Shown: positions 26,288-38,794, numbered from the stretch's first letter. The stretch is DNA of 64,000 bases from Pardosa pseudoannulata (GCA_032207245.1 CM063502.1:108631191-108695190), one strand, 5' to 3'. Program-made: numbers and translations. Notes: a model not told the origin generated them from the letters alone.

Positions 26288-26639
26288 GTATACTATTAAT
26301 AATTCTATTATCTAATATAACTATAGTTCTAGTCATAAATTCTATTTATTACCTAATTAAATGTCTAATACTGTATATAATTTATTCCACTGGTTAAACG
26401 GCAATAAAGCGAAATGTACTTCTTAAAAAAGGAAGAAAAACACATGCCCGTGAAAATCGCGGGATGAGCAGTCAGAGGGTTAAAGGAGTATGAAGATAAA
26501 CAAATTATTAAGAGTGTACCAGATAATTCTCAGCCAACAAACAAACCAATTTCTTATTAGCCTCACAGGGTACTTTAGAATTCGGGAAAATTAAAAATTT
26601 TACTGATCCCGTCATATGACGAGTTATATTCTAGTGTTA

Positions 26640-27300
26640 ATAATAGTGTTGAAAACTACATAAGGTTGAATATTATTATGAATCTAGTTCTGTCAAAAAG
26701 TTTATGTACAATCCTATATAATATTATCCCCTAAATTTACAAAAAAAAATTAAAAAAAATAAAAAAGGGCAAAATTATTGAAAACAATAAAAGTAAATTT
26801 TCAAAATTGAAATTTTTGTTTAAAAATTAAATTTTTATTAAATATGCAGTTTAAAAAATCCTATTTGAAAATGAACTTTTATTTCAATGTTATAAAGCAA
26901 TACAATAAACTTCAGAATCTGGAAGGGGTATTCAAACCCTTCAACACCCCCTTTCTGTCTACGGCTATATCTCCAGTTGTTCATTTCAGCTAATTTTTTA
27001 CTAGCTTGCAACTTGATAAGTGATCTTGATAGCAAACTTCAAGAAGATGAGGAAGCTGAGAAAGTCACGAATCGATTAGGATTTGAAGGGGAAAAAAACT
27101 GCGAGACCGCACCGCAACAGCTAAAGGTCCAACATTATAACTGACATTGCATGAATTTTGGTATCTAAGTTTGAATTTTATGAAAGTATTGAAGTTTCAA
27201 TACAAATGGCATAAATAATCATTTGTATTAAGTAAAGTGATCGAATCAGACAGGGTTGTAACTAGGTTCTTTAGAGCCCTTGTTAAAAAAACTACCATGC
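26640..27300. other. AT-rich DNA without recognised gene
   Basis: A 65-codon minus-strand ORF at 26838-27035 has no recognisable motif. Nothing else seen. Confidence 0.45.
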
Positions 27301-27304
27301 ATAG

Positions 27305-28400
27305 TGAGAAAATATGTAAACAGTTATTTTTTTTTTCTTTATCATATATTCAGAATGAACTCAAATATCTTGTTAATTCCTAAAGTGTTACTAGTATATT
27401 AATTTTTAATTTTTCTTCTATTTTTACATTATGAATATTTAAAAATATTTTTGAACACTCAGACGGTATTATTTTGCGGATAAACTGAAAACTTTATTAA
27501 AAAGGAATATTTGTCCGTTGAATTTTCATAAAAAAATTGTTGGATTTCTAAATAAAAGTTTAGTTTTAATAGCTTTAATAAATTCAAAATTTAAAAACTC
27601 AAATCATATTAAGGCATATTAGGAGTGATAGATAAACATGTTATAAGAATCTATTACAAGTTTAGAAAATATGTAAACAGTTATTTTTTTTTTCTATATC
27701 ATATAATCAGAATGAACTCAACTATCTTGTTAATCCTTAAAGTGTTACTAGTATATTAGTTTTTAATTTTTCTTCTATTTTTACATTATGAATATTTAAA
27801 AATATTTTTGAACTCTCTGAGGGTATTATTTTGCGGGTAAACTGAAAACTTTATTAAAGGGGAATATTTTTTATTTGTCCGTTGAATTTTCATAAAAAAA
27901 ATTGTTGGATTTCTAAATAAAAGTTTAGTTTTAATAGCTTTAATAAATTCAAAATTTAAAACTCAAATCATATTAAGGCATATTAGGAGTGATAGATAAA
28001 CATGTTATAAGAATCTATTACAAGTTTAGAAAATATGTAAACAGTTATTTTTTTTATATATCATATAATCAGAATGAACTCAACTATCTTGCCAATCCTT
28101 AAAGTGTTACTAGTATATTAGTTTTTAATTTTTCTTCTATTTTTACATTATGAATATTTAAAAATATTTTTGAACACTCAGACGGTATTATTTTGCGGGT
28201 AAACTGAAAAGTTTATTAAAGGGGAATATTTTTAATTTGTACGTTGAATTTTCATAAAAAAAAACTTGTTGAATTTCTAAATAAAAATTTAGTTTTAATA
28301 ACTTTAATAAATTCAAAATTTAAAACTTGTACTCGAAGCATATTAAGGCATATTAGGAGTGTTAGATAAAAATTATAAGAATCTATAACAACTTTAGAAG
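27305..28400. repeat. Three tandem copies of a ~360-bp unit
   Basis: The landmark GAAAATATGTAAACAG occurs at about 27308, 27665 and 28029, giving periods of 357 and 364 bp. Other landmarks (CTTTAATAAATTCAAAATTT, GGCATATTAGGAGTG) recur in each unit. Copies 1 and 2 are very similar; copy 3 is somewhat more diverged. No coding potential. Confidence 0.9.
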
Positions 28401-30050
28401 TTGAAAAAAATTAAAATCATAAATAATCAATTTTATTTTTTTATATATAATAATATTTAATCCTTATTTTACTCTTGAATATTTAAATATTTTCCTCATG
28501 AGGTATTATTATAAATATTTTAATTATTTTTGGGAATATAAATTTTTGAATTTATTTAAAAATAAAATTTTGTTATTATAATTGTAATATTTTTTAAATT
28601 TTTTTTATTTTTCATCTGTATTGATGTTTAAATATGTTGTTCTATAAAATTTATTTTTCTTTTAATAAATTCATTTAATAAAATTTTAAATTTAATAAAT
28701 TATAAGAATAAAAAATATTTCTTTTAATTTTTCTCTTTTTTTTTTTTTATTTTTTGGTGTCACTCTAACGTGTATTTTTGAATCACGGAATGATAATAAT
28801 AAAAGAAATTTTATTATTGATTTTTTTATTCTATTTTTCTTTTTTAAAATATTACATCTGAATATGAGTCGTTTGATATTTAAAAGAATAGGTTATTGTA
28901 TAAAAAAAAAATAACACTTTATTCTAAATATTATTTAATAAATAATTCAAAATGAAAAATGTTCTTATAATATATAATTTTAAATTTTCTTATTTCTTTT
29001 ATAATATTTGAAAAAAAAATTAATATTTTCAAACATTTTATTAACAAATAAAAAACAAAAATTTTTATGTATTGGTTTTTTTCTATATTTCTTTGATATG
29101 TGAAAATTATAACATAAAAAAATCAGTATTTTATTTTTAAAAAATTATTTCTTAGGTGTTATAATTGCTTCACAAAAAAATATATATATTTGAAATATTA
29201 TAATCATTATAGAAAATGTGATAAAAAGTAGTTTAATGTGTCACACCCGTTTCTATGGAATGCCCGATGAGAATCTAACATCATTTTGTTATTGAATTTT
29301 ATTATATTTTTTTGCAATTTAAAAATTTAGCAATATAGCATGAAACGTATTTTATTATGGAAAATGATTTTCTAATACACATGTTTGCAAAAAAAAAAAA
29401 AAAAAAAAAAAAAAAAGCACTATAGTAATTTTTTTATTTGTATGAAAGTTAAAAAATCATAAAAATCCAATATATTACTTCATTTTATTAAACAGTTTTT
29501 CTTCTATGGACTACTTCCCTTACTCAGAAAGCTATTCAACACAAAAAATGTTATACGTTCAAATGAAATTAATCTGCTATAAGCCGGCGTTATTGTTTTA
29601 TAGCTGTTCTACAGAGATACGTAAAACTTATCCACAATTCGAAACTAACTGAAGCTTGAAATAGAAATCAAAACTGTAATGCTGTTACAGTGTTCCCGTG
29701 GTACCGAGTAAATATAAATAGAAGTAGTATGAGAAAATTGTTTGTGTAAGCTAGAGTAAATAAAAGTTAAATAGTTAGTTTAATAGGTAAAACGAAAATT
29801 TCCATTAACTGATTTTATTTTCCACGTGGCTAAACTCGTAGATGCACTCTGACTATCACCATGGCATACCAATGTTTTCGCTACTGTTCCAAAGATTCTT
29901 CGTTACTTAGTCACTTCTTCAATAAAATAAAAACTTCGACACTTTTCTTCTTACCACCATTGCTATAATGTATCTTACTACCACAGTTACTTCTTATTCT
30001 AAATGTTATTTCGCTACCGAATACTCATTAAATTAAATGTTAATAAAGCA
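28400..30050. other. Extremely AT-rich DNA, poly-A run
   Basis: The part up to about 29250 is almost entirely A and T. A run of about 27 A residues lies at 29391-29416. No gene or named repeat was recognised. Confidence 0.6.
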
Positions 30051-30055
30051 AAATA

Positions 30056-31075
30056 TTTGATTTATGATACATAACAATATATAACAGCGTTGCTTTCTCA
30101 ATGGAAGACTTAGCACAGTATAAAACAAATAACACGTGCTTCTTAAAAACAATAAAAAAGAGAACTTTTAATTCTAATCAATTACTAAAAATCAGTCTCA
30201 CTTTAATAATTTTTTACTAATATGAAATATTTAACAAAAGGGAGTCATGTCAAATCTCCTTTCCTTTCATTTTACTCTTCCTCTCTATCTAAAATACCAA
30301 ATAAAAAAAATTTAATTTGCCTAAAGGTATTTTTGCCTTTTAATTTTTTAGTTAACTCTTCCATACTTTTATTAAAGGAATTAATCTCTTGGGGAAATAA
30401 TAAAAATTCAGAAATTCAGCTTACTATGTCCCCCAAAAATTCCCCCCAAATAAAAGAATTCTTACTTGAAATTAATGCGATTTGATTCTTGCCTTTTATA
30501 GAATACAGGAATAGTATAAAAATCTTGAGCTGGATCCTTCCTTCTTTGCCGCTCTAAAGTTCAAAATATGTGATTATATTTGATTTATGACACATAAAAA
30601 TATATAACAGCATTGCTTTCTCAATGGAAAAGTTACCACAGTATAAAACAAATAACACGTCCTTCTTAAAAACAAGACATCTTTTCATTCTAATCAATTA
30701 CAAAAATCAGTCTCACTTTAATAATTGTTTACTAGTATGAAATATATAACAAAAGGGGGTCATGTCAAATCTCATTTGATTTCATTTTACTCTTTCTCTC
30801 CATCTAAAATACCAAATAAATAAATTTTAATCTGCCTAAAAGCATTTTTGCCTTTTAATTTTTTAGTTAACTCTGCCATACATTTATTAAATTAATTAAT
30901 TTCTTGGGGAAATAATAAAAAGTCTGAAATTCTGCTAACTATTAATTCCCTCAAAATAAAAGCATTCTTACTTGAAATTAACGCGATTTGATTCTTGCCT
31001 TTTATAAAATACAGAAATAGTATAAAAATCTTCAGCTGGATCTTTCCTTCTTTGCCGCTCCAAAGTTCAAAACGG
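30056..31075. repeat. Two tandem copies of a ~520-bp unit
   Basis: The landmark ATTTGATTTATGAYACATAA begins at about 30056 and 30577, and the units stay alignable to CTTTGCCGCTCTAAAGTTCA at about 30555 and 31070. Small indels and substitutions separate them. ORFs in one copy are broken in the other, so a conserved protein is unlikely. Confidence 0.85.
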
Positions 31076-31470
31076 ATTTCACAGCCTTTTTGATGCATTT
31101 CATGCAATATTTATTGGAAAAGGAATACTGGCTTTTTTACTTGAAGAGGAATAGATAAACTGTGAAGGAATTTAAGTGATACGGTTTGAAATGTAGAAAT
31201 CATAAATAATTTTGTAAATGTCGAGGGTATTGATGATTAACATATAAACTCCATTCCTCTTCACTGGCTTCCCATCAGCTGATTAAAAGTTTGAAACATC
31301 TACTAACTAGATTTAACTTTAAATGTCAGTGAAAATATTTAGATATAATTCATTGTCAGGATATACACATATATGGCTTTGTTCGAGAAGTTAAATTATA
31401 TTTGGAAATATATGAGCTGTGTTGTAAGTATAATTTATTTATTATTAAAAATATCTTGTTTTATCTTAAT
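31076..31470. other. AT-rich DNA without recognised gene
   Basis: Nothing recognisable between the 520-bp duplication and the inverted-repeat element that follows. Confidence 0.5.
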
Positions 31471-31862
31471 ACAGTCGAACCCTGTAAAAGCGAACTTCAA
31501 GGAACCAAACGATTTGTTAGCTATTGTTAGTAATTGTATCAGGTGATTTGCTACATCTGAACACTTAATGAAAATGTTAGATCCCACAAAATGTATTGCT
31601 TATTAGTTGTTAAGTGCATTGAATACTATCGTAATTGAAAAAAAAAGTTAATTACCTTTAATGAATTAAACTGACTAAATATAGAAACAAATGAAAAAAT
31701 AATTAATTTTGCCATCAAGTTTTGCTTATAGTTTTGATGCAGAAATGATTTGTAATTTTCTGCACACGTGACGCAGATTTCAAGAAAACAATATGAATTT
31801 CTTTGTTCACTACAATAAAAGACTAACTTTTTCCGCATTATTTGAGTGAGCATAAACATATT

Positions 31863-32031
31863 ACCGAATGGTTAAAGAGCTGATCTTCGGTAGCGGAGAT
31901 CGTGGGTTCGAATTCCTCTGTAGCATGGCTGTTCGTAGCCTTTCGTAATCAGCTTTAATCAGTAGGTCCCGGTATCATTAACCCTCATGTTGCAAAATGG
32001 TAGACCGTAGAGCTGCAAACTAAACTACAAA
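31863..32031 (+). repeat. tRNA-derived SINE, copy 4
   Basis: Head with CCGAATGGTTAAAGAGC and B box GGGTTCGAATTCC, body AGTAGGTCCCGGTATCATTA, tail TAAACTACAAAC. Moderately diverged. No clear target duplication. Confidence 0.85.
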
Positions 32032-32075
32032 CGTATTAGCATTATTTCGGTTGATAAGCTAGCTTGGCTTATAAG

Positions 32076-32164
32076 CCGCACACAATAGGCATTAATCAGT
32101 AGCTCCCGGTGTTATTAGGTCTGATATTGCAAAAATTGAACCGTCTCTCATAACCAAACCAAAC
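32076..32164 (+). repeat. tRNA-derived SINE, copy 5 (3' part)
   Basis: Only the body and tail remain: GGCATTAATCAGTAGCTCCC, then TATTGCAAAAATTGAACCG, then AACCAAACCAAAC. It lies 45 bp after copy 4 in the same orientation, possibly a local partial duplication or a second insertion. Confidence 0.65.
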
Positions 32165-32232
32165 TAATTATTTTTGTTTGGGCTTCCAACGTCGAATGAA
32201 CCTCTTGTCAACTTTAAATTCGCCTGGCTTAA

Positions 32233-32449
32233 CCCTTTCGCGGGCCATTTATTTCTCGCTCCACGTTTCCAAACTTTCAAAACACAGCTGCTAATTTTAT
32301 TCATTCGATCGAAAAATTGATGACAGCGCAAAACCGAAGCTGGAATAAGTCTTCCCGTCGTTTCAATAACAAGACCAATATATTATAAAGAGTTTTGCGC
32401 TTCCCACAGGTGTAGGGGGGAAGTAATCTTCCCACAGCCCACGAAAGGG
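32233..32449. mobile_element. TTAA-flanked MITE (piggyBac-like)
   Basis: A 217-bp insert between TTAA at 32229-32232 and 32450-32453. The ends are CCCTTTCGCGGGC and, on the other strand, CCCTTTCGTGGGC (12 of 13 identical). No coding capacity. GC content is above that of its flanks. Confidence 0.75.
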
Positions 32450-32693
32450 TTAAAATACAGTGATCTCCGGTTTACCCACACAATCGATTGTCAGCTCTGA
32501 CATATTTACATAGGAATAGGACTCGGTGATGCCGTATAGCACCCTAAATTGCATGCATACTGAACGCATAATATGAAAAAATTGAATAAATCGTGTAATA
32601 GAGGCACAGGAGAAACGTTAATTAAAAATATTTTTGAGCTGGTAACAAGTGAAATAAAACTCCTTCAGATACGCAGCAGACGTTACGGTTTAA

Positions 32694-34826
32694 CCACAGC
32701 CATCTAAACACAAGGCCTGCGCGCTGATTTTCCGAAAACCGGTCACGTGATCTCTAAAAGGCGGCATTCTATTAAATTCTGTTGATGCTTGTTGATCGCT
32801 TGCCTATTACTTCTTTTGAAAAAAAACAAAGAAATTTATGGAAATAAAATAATGCTTGCCTTTATATGTAAGGTAAGTAGCAATTTTGCTACTGTTTCTT
32901 CTATTATTTTATGAGCTGTTTTCTAATTAAGTATATCATACGAATGATGGTAATTCTTAAGTTCGACACTTTAGAATGGTTCAAATGTTTTGTTATTAGT
33001 ATGTGCTTTGTATCATATTGTATATTATAACTGTCGTTTTAAAAATAAGTTTCATTTTATTGTTAGATCTCATTAAGGAGTTTATGTAATACAACATTTA
33101 ATATCCGTAAGTTAAATGTATTCTAAGTTATGTTAAAGTTTCGTTTTTGCTGTGTATTGCAACTTGGCTATTGTTGATAACTCACAAATTACAATTTCTG
33201 TTTTATCCTAAAGGAAAACTATTTATTATTACCACAATAAAAGATTAATGTATCCTTACTTCATTGATTTATAATGTGTTTTTAAGGGGCTTTATTAATA
33301 AAAGTTTATGTACAACTTCTTTCCCATACTACAATAGCAACTGGGAAATTTTTATGTAGAATCAATGTTATCTGCACTTTAAATTGTTTCTGATTTATCA
33401 ACTTCATATTTTTTACGTCCTGAGCTCTTTTTTCAGATTTTCATATTAACTTTCTACAATTTAAAATTTTGAATGTCGAAGCGTAAAGAAGACATATATG
33501 TAATAAAAATTAAACTACCAAAAGAAAATTTATAAATGTAAGAAAAAAATTAATCTAAAGTAATCGACAAAAGAAATGCTTTTACACATTTTTATTATAA
33601 AAATATAACCTTTATTCAATGCTGTACTATTTTATAACAGGTAAGTTCTCATATAACCTGTAGAAAAGTAATTAAATAAACATGCTTAAAGTTTTTTAAT
33701 AGCTATGTCTAACAGCCAAAAGTAGAAAAATCCCATCTAAATAAAATTTGCAAGCTGTTAAAATTATATAAATAAATTTTAATTAATAGATGCTTTAGGT
33801 AGAGGAACTTAAAAAAAAACTGTATTTACACTTAAAGTTACATTTATGTATTCAGATATTTACAAATGTTTTATTAAAATATAACAGTAATTTTATAGCA
33901 AATGATAATCAACTCAATTTATTAATAACAGTCACTTAACCATATCTTAAAAATGTAATAGATGATATAAATAGGTCTTCTAAATTATGTTTGCATGATT
34001 GTTTACTTCACTCCAAAAATATAATTTTAACTACTTATAAAATATTTCTGAATAACTACTCTAAAAAAGTGACTGAGAAATATATTGAAGAAGTTAAGGA
34101 AAAATCCAATAAGAGAAAAATAAAAAAAAAATTCTTAAATATTTCTTGTAACAACATTTTTACTTTTTTTTTCTGTATACTATTGAATTATGTTTCATTA
34201 TTTATGTAGTACAAATCAGTATCAGATGTTATACGTAAATAAAACTGTAAAAATTTTGCCTCGGCATAATATTTTTGCATGAGTTTGTGAAATTTGTCAG
34301 TGATAAATTGTTCTATGATTTTATACTAAGGCAGTGTTTTTTAACATTACCTTTAATATAATCCTTAAGGATTTTATTTATTTTAACTTTAATGTGATCC
34401 GTAAAGGATCATATTTTATGAATAAAGATTAAGACATTTTATTTCCATGGGACCATTTAATAAAAGGTAAGTAAAAAGAAAAAAAAAAGATGCCAGTTGT
34501 GTAATTTTTTGCAAATGTAATTTCTTTACTTAAAATTTTATCTATGTATCGTATCTGTTCTCGTGTAGTGTATGAAGTTATTTTGGTAACTAAAATTTAA
34601 ATATAAATTGACACACAAATAAAATCTATGGCAAAATAATTTTCTACTAATCAATATTCAAGTTAGTGAAATAATTGAATATCCTTAATTTATTTTTTGA
34701 AAAAAAAAATATTTTGATGAGTAGTAAAAGGCATAACACAATTTACTTGAGGATTATAGGAGGGAAACAGCCTTCGTACGCCGCCATGTTTTTAAGTGCG
34801 CAGGCCTTCTATATAGATGGCTGTGG
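32694..34826. mobile_element. 2.1-kb inverted-repeat DNA element
   Basis: The left end begins CCACAGCCATCTA, and 19 bases from the start has AGGCCTGCGC. The right end read on the other strand has exactly the same two blocks at the same spacing (CCACAGCCATCTA, then AGGCCTGCGC). The terminal inverted repeat is thus about 32 bp. Flanks are T/A-rich (GGTTTAA and TTTTAAC), so the target duplication is ambiguous. The 2.1-kb interior is AT-rich with no recognisable transposase; an ORF at 33991-34209 is unassigned. Confidence 0.6.
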
Positions 34827-35218
34827 TTTTAACTTTTAAACACGTATAACCCGCAGGTTTTCTACCTCCAAACTGGGGTCATTTCCCGCACTGCCCTGTA
34901 ATGAAACTCGACATAAAGTACTGTTTTTACAACCCCAGTAAGTCTTTTAAAACAAAGTTTAAATAAAATTCAGTGGACGGCTGAGAAAGTTAGTTATATA
35001 CTATTTTTAAAATTCCATAGTTTTGGTATAATTATAGTTTTGCTACAATATTTATAAAAGGGTTAATAAGCATTTAAAATCATTGGAAAACAGCGGGACC
35101 AAAACATTCATCCGTCATATATGGGAGTTCGTTATGTACCAAGTTCGCTATGATGAAATTCTACTGTATTTAATATAGCTTTATTTTCGCTAAACTATGT
35201 AACTTCAAAGGGAAATTA

Positions 35219-35515
35219 TTACGCCTAACAAAGAATTTGAGTTTATTTAAAATAATCATTAGTTAAAATGTATGCAAATGATGATTATTTTAAATAAAGT
35301 AAAGGCTGGTCTTACCAAAGTCGTTTAACGGCTAACCGCAATTATCCCATAGCGCCAACAAATGGTGGGACGTAATTCTCCGTTTAAACAGAGATTAATC
35401 GCTGTTAGCTGTTAAACGATTTTGGTGAGAGTGGCCGTATGACTATTTGTTAGGCGTAATATTTTAACTAATGATTATTTTAAATAAAGTCAGACTATTT
35501 ATTAAGCGTAATATT
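35219..35515. repeat. Inverted and direct repeats around the MITE
   Basis: TTTATTTAAAATAATCATTA before the MITE is the reverse complement of TAATGATTATTTTAAATAAA after it. GGCGTAATATTTTAAC and AGCGTAATATTTTGAC form a direct repeat 46 bp apart on the right. The older inverted-repeat structure was probably the target into which the MITE inserted. Confidence 0.6.
35304..35437. mobile_element. 134-bp MITE with ~35-bp inverted repeats
   Basis: The left end reads GGCTGGTCTTACCAAAGTCG then TTTAACGGCTAAC. The right end read inward on the other strand is GGCCACTCTCACCAAAATCG then TTTAACAGCTAAC. Nearly a quarter of the element on each side is inverted repeat. It sits within a cluster of smaller inverted and direct repeats (35219-35270 and 35443-35515). 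Confidence 0.75.
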
Positions 35516-36450
35516 TTGACACTAATGTTTCCAGCGTAAATAAAACTTTATTTATTGTAATTTATTTTCAGTTGTAAATTAAGAACTTATAAAGTGGTCA
35601 CTAAAATTTAAATTTGAAGTAATTTTTCGAGTTTTTTAAAATAGTACTTGTTATTGTTAAAATAGAAATTGTTCAGATTTAAAAATACACGTTTCGCTAT
35701 GACTAAATTTTGCGAGACGAAAAGATTTTAGTTTAAAGAAACATTTCGTCGCCTCGTGTCTTTTTGCCAACTTCTTCTGAAAATACATATTTATGGAAAT
35801 TTACGCTTGAGCGATTCTTCCACATCTTTATGTATAGAATAAAACTCCCCAGTCTAGCTTTAGCTTTAAATGATTAATGAGCGAAGTTCACATAAAGGTG
35901 AAGGAAGACAGGCAGATCATTCACAAATATAGTTTCAAGAAAAGGTTTTTCTCCCAGAATGTCTTTTTTATGTAACATACAAATATCTTTTTTTTTATAT
36001 ATATTCTGTCTCGGTAATTGTGTTAACTTCAGTGTTGCAGGATCAATCAACAAAACCATTTTTTAAGGAACACTGTGTAAATGACATCGATTTTTGGGTG
36101 TGTTGTAGATCTGCAACATGGTAATACAAAAGATTAAATATTCAAAATTTTCGATATTTCAATTTTTTATGTATAAAACTGCAAATGTTTCTATCCCTTT
36201 TGATATCATTACTTTTGCCATATCTGGAATGAATAGGAAACTGTAGCTAATTTATTTATTCGCTTCATGTGTCACATTCGTACATAATTTCAACTTTAAA
36301 ATGCAATTTTTCTGATTTCATTTTTTTTAAGTTTGTGCGCATGATCTCTAACAATTCATAATACCATCATGAAATTTTGTGTAATGATGTAAATACCCTG
36401 TTTCCTATATGCGTTCATTTAATCATTCTTGTTATATTTATAAACATATC
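35516..36450. other. AT-rich DNA without recognised gene
   Basis: A 61-codon minus-strand ORF at 35874-36059 shows no recognisable motif. Nothing else seen. Confidence 0.45.
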
Positions 36451-36452
36451 TG

Positions 36453-36600
36453 ATGATGGCCGAATGGTAGAGCGCCGCTCTTTAGTATCGGAGTTCGTAG
36501 GTTCACATCCCACTGATGGCAAGGGTGTTCGGAATGGGTTTTAAGCAGCTAGTCCCATTCTTATTAAACCTCGTGAAGCAAAACAGTAGACCAAACCAAA
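36453..36600 (+). repeat. tRNA-derived SINE, copy 6
   Basis: Head GGCCGAATGGTAGAGCGCCG with B box GGTTCACATCC. The body has lost the FTAGCCG-type segment before GTTCGGAAT (short internal deletion) and ends CAGTAGACCAAACCAAA. Confidence 0.85.
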
Positions 36601-38640
36601 TTTAAACCATTTTCTTTCTTTTTAATTTCTAACACGCAGCTAAATAACTTATGTATGTATTTTATATTAAGTGTACGGTAAATATATAGTTTTATCAATT
36701 ATAATCATGAAAGAAATTGTATTGTGACTGCAAAATATTTTCTCTTATCTTCAGCGCAAGACTATCTCTAATTTTAGCCTTTCAGTACACAATGTTTAAA
36801 AAAACTAATAAATAAATAACAAGTATTATTATAAAATCACTCTTTCAAATAATAAGCATTACATGTTTTTAATGAAAATTAGGTATATCATATTATATCA
36901 GTAGCAAAAATATCAGTTGAAAAGGAGTCTTAAAGATTTTAAAGGGGCGGTGGACTTTTAAAACTTGTTTGTTTTTGACCAATCTGCTTGAAAATTTGAA
37001 AATTTCATATGATATTAGTATTACTTTTAGGAAAAACTGCTTACCTTTTCAAAGTAAAACCTTAATATTTTCAAAAAGGATAGATATTTGCTGTTCAAAA
37101 TATATTAATCGGAACTACTTTTATTCTATACTCTACGAATTAAATTGTCAACAAATTTAGAATGTATTTGATGTTTAAAAATGCACCTGGCATGTTACAA
37201 ATATTTAAATCATTCTAAAACTTTTGTTTTAAAAACTGTTTAAAGTAATTATTAGTAATAGCTCACATGTCTGTTGGGGTTTAATTATATTAATAATAAG
37301 ATGGTTTATATTAAAGCACCTTTTTAATTATTATTCTTAGTTATATATCCCAATAACTAAGTTAATAATTAGAATAAGTAATAGTTAGAAATATAGAACT
37401 TTCAACAAATTTTTTTCAGCTGAATGTACCGTATAACCTTATATATTACTGAAAAGTTTAATTTCTTTTCATTTTTCAAATTATCAATGCTGAGACCCCT
37501 TCATGCTATATCCATGCTACTTTTATAGCTTAAAATTATTCTTACAAGAGAAAGTATATTTTCCTACTGGTTTATAAATTTTCCTAATGGCTTTTAAATC
37601 ACTAAAATAGTAACTACTTATAAAAACATGTATTGTTCGTAACATAGTTCGTTTAGATTTTACAGAATATATACATACTTGTAACAGAATCAAAACGTTT
37701 ATTACGTAACGTTCAAATATCTGTATTTTGCAGGATGTTAACCTTGAACCCTTGAAAGAAGAGTTCATTCCTGCGATCTTAGAAGAAACCTCAAAACCGA
37801 AGACATATTAGTGCAGATGTTTCAAAACCGCAAAATCTGGAAAAGGCATGAATAACATAAACTAGTCCGCAGTAGTTCCATCTGCTCGTTTATAGTCCAT
37901 TAAATGACGAGTCATGTTGATAAGTTAATAGCGTAAGTATCTTTATGTGATACACAAAAATCTGAAATGCGTTATGGGAAAGTACATTTAGCCCTAAAAA
38001 AGAAGATAAAATGCCAGACCAAAATTAATTGCACAATAAATATTCGAAATCGATAGTATACTAAACATAGGGCATTATAGTAGTCGTGACGTTGCGATAA
38101 ATTGCCTTATTGCTTAATTATTTTACTTCATGTATATAAATTTTAAAACTTCCTGGATTGCATGTTCGATAAATAAGATTTGTGAACAAAAAAAAAATCT
38201 AATGTAAACAAAAAATGTATTTGATCCAGTATATATTTTAAAGTTCTTAAAATGTGTTCATTTTTACGTTTTGGAAATCAAAGAACACTTGTGTAACGAG
38301 AAAAAATCATTACTTATCGTTACTTTTAAAATATTGCCAATCGCTTTTTTTCCATCATTTTATCCTTGCAAATGCGCACTTGAATTAAGAATAGCAATAG
38401 CGACCCAATTAGCGAGGAAACATATTCAACTGAATTCACCGGCATAAGCAAATAAACGACTCCCACTTTCAATGTCCCGCTTCTAAAATAATATTGACGC
38501 AAAATAAAATCTTAATATTTTTATAGTTTCTGTAATTATGTTGAGTTAAAAATTAGTTTTAAAATTGATATCTTTTATTTTATAGGGTTTATATTGTAAT
38601 ATAATAATACCGCCTTTTATTGTCGTAAGTGCCTTCATGC
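36601..38640. other. AT-rich DNA without recognised gene
   Basis: Short ORFs at 36969-37160 and 37523-37768 have no recognisable motif. The stretch includes a third copy of the dispersed repeat at 38069-38113. Composition becomes less AT-rich after about 38390, approaching the putative HP1 promoter. Confidence 0.45.
38069..38113 (+). repeat. Dispersed repeat, copy 3 (partial)
   Basis: GGGCATTATAGTAGTCGTGA then CGTTGCGATAAATTGC matches the 3' part of the repeat at 59150-59312 and of its inverted copy at 20211-20373. Confidence 0.65.
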
Positions 38641-38794
38641 ATTTTACCCGGCGGACGAATTTGGTTCATCATTATAGCGCCTAACATTGCTTGTTGCTCG
38701 TGCGGTTGTGTTAGGATCAGAGAAGCAGTGATCCTGTGTTTTTTCAGATTTCGTGTTTATTGATTATTCTGTTATTTTGTAATCGTAATCAAAA
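38640..38794 (+). promoter_or_regulatory. Candidate HP1 promoter and 5' non-coding exon
   Basis: The HP1 start codon at 41928 follows a splice acceptor (TTGTAG), so a 5' untranslated exon must lie upstream. This GC-richer patch ends in AAAA followed by GTAAGT at 38795, a consensus donor, and lacks the repeat signatures found around it. That would give a 3.1-kb first intron. The link is inference; no TATA box or other defining promoter element was identified. Confidence 0.3.

Larger units (their letters stand above)
31472..35166. mobile_element. Possible pogo/Tigger-like inverted-repeat frame
   Basis: The left end reads CAGTCGAACCCTGTAAAAGC then GAACTT. The right end (35166 inward, other strand) reads CAGTAGAATTTCATCATAGC then GAACTT. 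Both are flanked by TA (31470-31471 and 35167-35168). Termini of this kind, with GCGAACTT/AACGAACT phrases, are typical of pogo/Tigger-like elements. No transposase was recognised. Much of the 3.7 kb is made of later insertions: two SINE pieces, a TTAA MITE and an inverted-repeat element. The two ends could be from separate copies. Confidence 0.45.

Noticed and set aside
30892..31107. 71-codon minus-strand ORF in the 520-bp duplication
   Set aside because: The sister copy has no matching open frame, so coding is not conserved.
34330..34450. Riboswitch or terminator-like palindromes (ATCCTTAAGGAT, GATCCGTAAAGGATC)
   Set aside because: Isolated short palindromes in AT-rich eukaryotic DNA; no adjacent gene.
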